Assembly (NCBI GenBank): GCA_027943245.1
Contig: JANDJZ010001777.1
Coordinates: 1-15,569 of the forward strand
DNA length: 15,569 nucleotides
Source: Acanthamoeba sp. SK_2022b
Taxonomy: Eukaryota; Discosea; Longamoebia; Acanthamoebidae
Direction: 5' to 3'
The notes under the pieces are model-generated. The model saw only the letters and a program-made list of their open reading frames with translations, searched no databases and was not told the origin of the DNA. Each line of letters starts with the position of its first letter. Position 1 is the stretch's first letter. The translations under genes and the position numbers were made by a program. Below are positions 14,780 to 15,569 of the stretch, in pieces.

Positions 14780-15569
14780 TCAGGCCAAGGCACAGGCCGC
14801 CAGCGCCGAACTCTTGTAGACGCCGCATCCCCAGTACAGCCCGCCATGCTTGCAGACGAAGGACATCTTGGTCTGTACCTGTTGCGTGGCAGGGTTTCTG
14901 AAGTCGTACTCCACCCAGCCTGGGCCGCGCTCGGCCTGGGCAATGATGTCGGCCAGCAGCTGCTCACCCCGCACGCCTGGCAGCTCCTGCACGCGCACGC
15001 CCACACGCGCAGGGTTGCCGCCAAAGGCGCGGTAGCTGCCGTCGGCGGCCAGGGCGAAAACGTACATATCGCGGTCATGGAAGGGCTGGCCGGGGTCGTT
15101 CACGGCGGCCAGCAGTGCCTCGGTGGCCACTCCGCGCCGCGCCAGGCCCAGGGCCGACTCGACCAGGGCCACGGCCTCCTCCGCCGTGCCCTGCTGCAGC
15201 CGAAAGCGCGACACCGCCCCTGACAGCATCTGCGCGCGCTGCTGCAGCGCGCGTGCCTGGTCCAGCGCGTGGCCCACCATCTGCGCGTTGTGCTGGGTGA
15301 TCTCGTCGATCTGGTGCACGGCGCGGCTGATCTCGGCCAGGCCCGTGCTCTGGCTGCCGGTCGATTGCGAGAGCTCGCCCATGTGCTCGGCCACCTGGCG
15401 GATGCCTTCGGTCACGCGCTCCATGCCACGTCCGGCCGTGCGGATCAACTCGGTGCTGTGCTCCACCTGGGCCAGCGCATCGCCGATCAGGTGGCGGATC
15501 TCGCGGGCCGCCTCGGCCGAGCGGCCGGCCAGGGAGCGCACCTCGCTGGCCACCACGGCAAAGCCGCGG
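14780..15569 (-). CDS. Methyl-accepting chemotaxis protein with C-terminal Cache-like domain (N-terminus off the right edge)
   Basis: The frame is open to the window end, so only the C-terminal 263 or so residues are seen. It begins within the signalling hairpin: GFAVVASEVRSLAGRSAEAA, then REIRHLIGDAL, a coiled coil with repeated Q/T/S residues, and AEISRAVHQIDEITQHNAQM, all classic for the CheA/CheW-coupling tip and its C-terminal bundle. After the coiled coil, about 110 residues form a Cache-like sensor (DMYVFALAADGSYRAFGGNP, VRVQELPGVRG, GPGWVEYDFRNPATQQVQTK, YWGCGVYKS). Here the sensor follows the signalling domain and so should be cytoplasmic, unlike the usual periplasmic N-terminal layout. 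The ligand is unknown. No CheR pentapeptide tether is seen. It is convergent with rnfB. Confidence 0.88.
   Translation of the reverse strand, partial: RGFAVVASEVRSLAGRSAEAAREIRHLIGDALAQVEHSTELIRTAGRGMERVTEGIRQVAEHMGELSQSTGSQSTGLAEISRAVHQIDEITQHNAQMVGHALDQARALQQRAQMLSGAVSRFRLQQGTAEEAVALVESALGLARRGVATEALLAAVNDPGQPFHDRDMYVFALAADGSYRAFGGNPARVGVRVQELPGVRGEQLLADIIAQAERGPGWVEYDFRNPATQQVQTKMSFVCKHGGLYWGCGVYKSSALAACALA

Noticed and set aside
14753..14780. Possible terminator between rnfB and the chemoreceptor gene
   Set aside because: Only a 4-bp stem (GGCA/TGCC) with no T-tract is visible in and next to the 27-bp gap.

Overview
The window reads as a GC-rich betaproteobacterial chromosome, most likely family Comamonadaceae (Comamonas/Delftia/Acidovorax type). 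This rests on recognising DusA, an intracellular polyhydroxyalkanoate depolymerase, a short RnfB-type ferredoxin and IPTL-CTERM surface proteins. No database search was run, so the taxon is an inference. The window has two parts: a mosaic, partly decayed accessory region (about 1-11300) and an orderly conserved block (about 11460 to the right edge).

Accessory region, left to right. A minus-strand pair encodes a small IPTL-CTERM secreted protein (673-1362) and, 18 bp downstream, a collagen-like secreted protein that runs off the left edge (1-654). Next come an IS481-family element (1740-2816), an unrecognised protein of about 398 aa (2956-4152, minus) and a frameshifted remnant of a phage small-terminase-like gene (4295-4640, minus). 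A large plus-strand multidomain IPTL-CTERM surface protein (4829-6763) follows, with two SprB-like repeats, Ig/Fn3-like modules and a choice-of-anchor-like segment. Its transcription terminator has been split by an IS3-family element (6800-8247) that landed in the hairpin loop with a 3-bp target duplication. Beyond it lie a small probable membrane protein (8275-8553, minus), a second short terminase-like remnant (about 8665-8727, minus), an AT-rich stretch with a perfect 28-bp inverted repeat, and a 79-aa beta-flower-like protein (8972-9211). A two-frameshift REC/HD-GYP response-regulator pseudogene (9254-10564, minus) with a clear terminator comes next. Last is a multiply broken N-terminal fragment of a site-specific integrase (10770-11289, minus).

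Conserved block. dusA (11461-12471) lies head-to-head with the integrase remnant; the 5' end of dusA is a known integration hotspot for genomic islands. Then come phaZ (12639-14012) and rnfB (14036-14752), 23 bp apart and probably co-transcribed. A convergent chemoreceptor gene with a C-terminal Cache-like domain (14780-15569, minus) runs off the right edge.

How it fits together. The left part looks like an island or prophage scar beside dusA that has collected surface-display genes and IS elements while its phage and integrase genes decayed. The IPTL-CTERM proteins would need an exosortase (XrtH type) encoded elsewhere. No RNA genes, CRISPR arrays or complete defence systems were seen.
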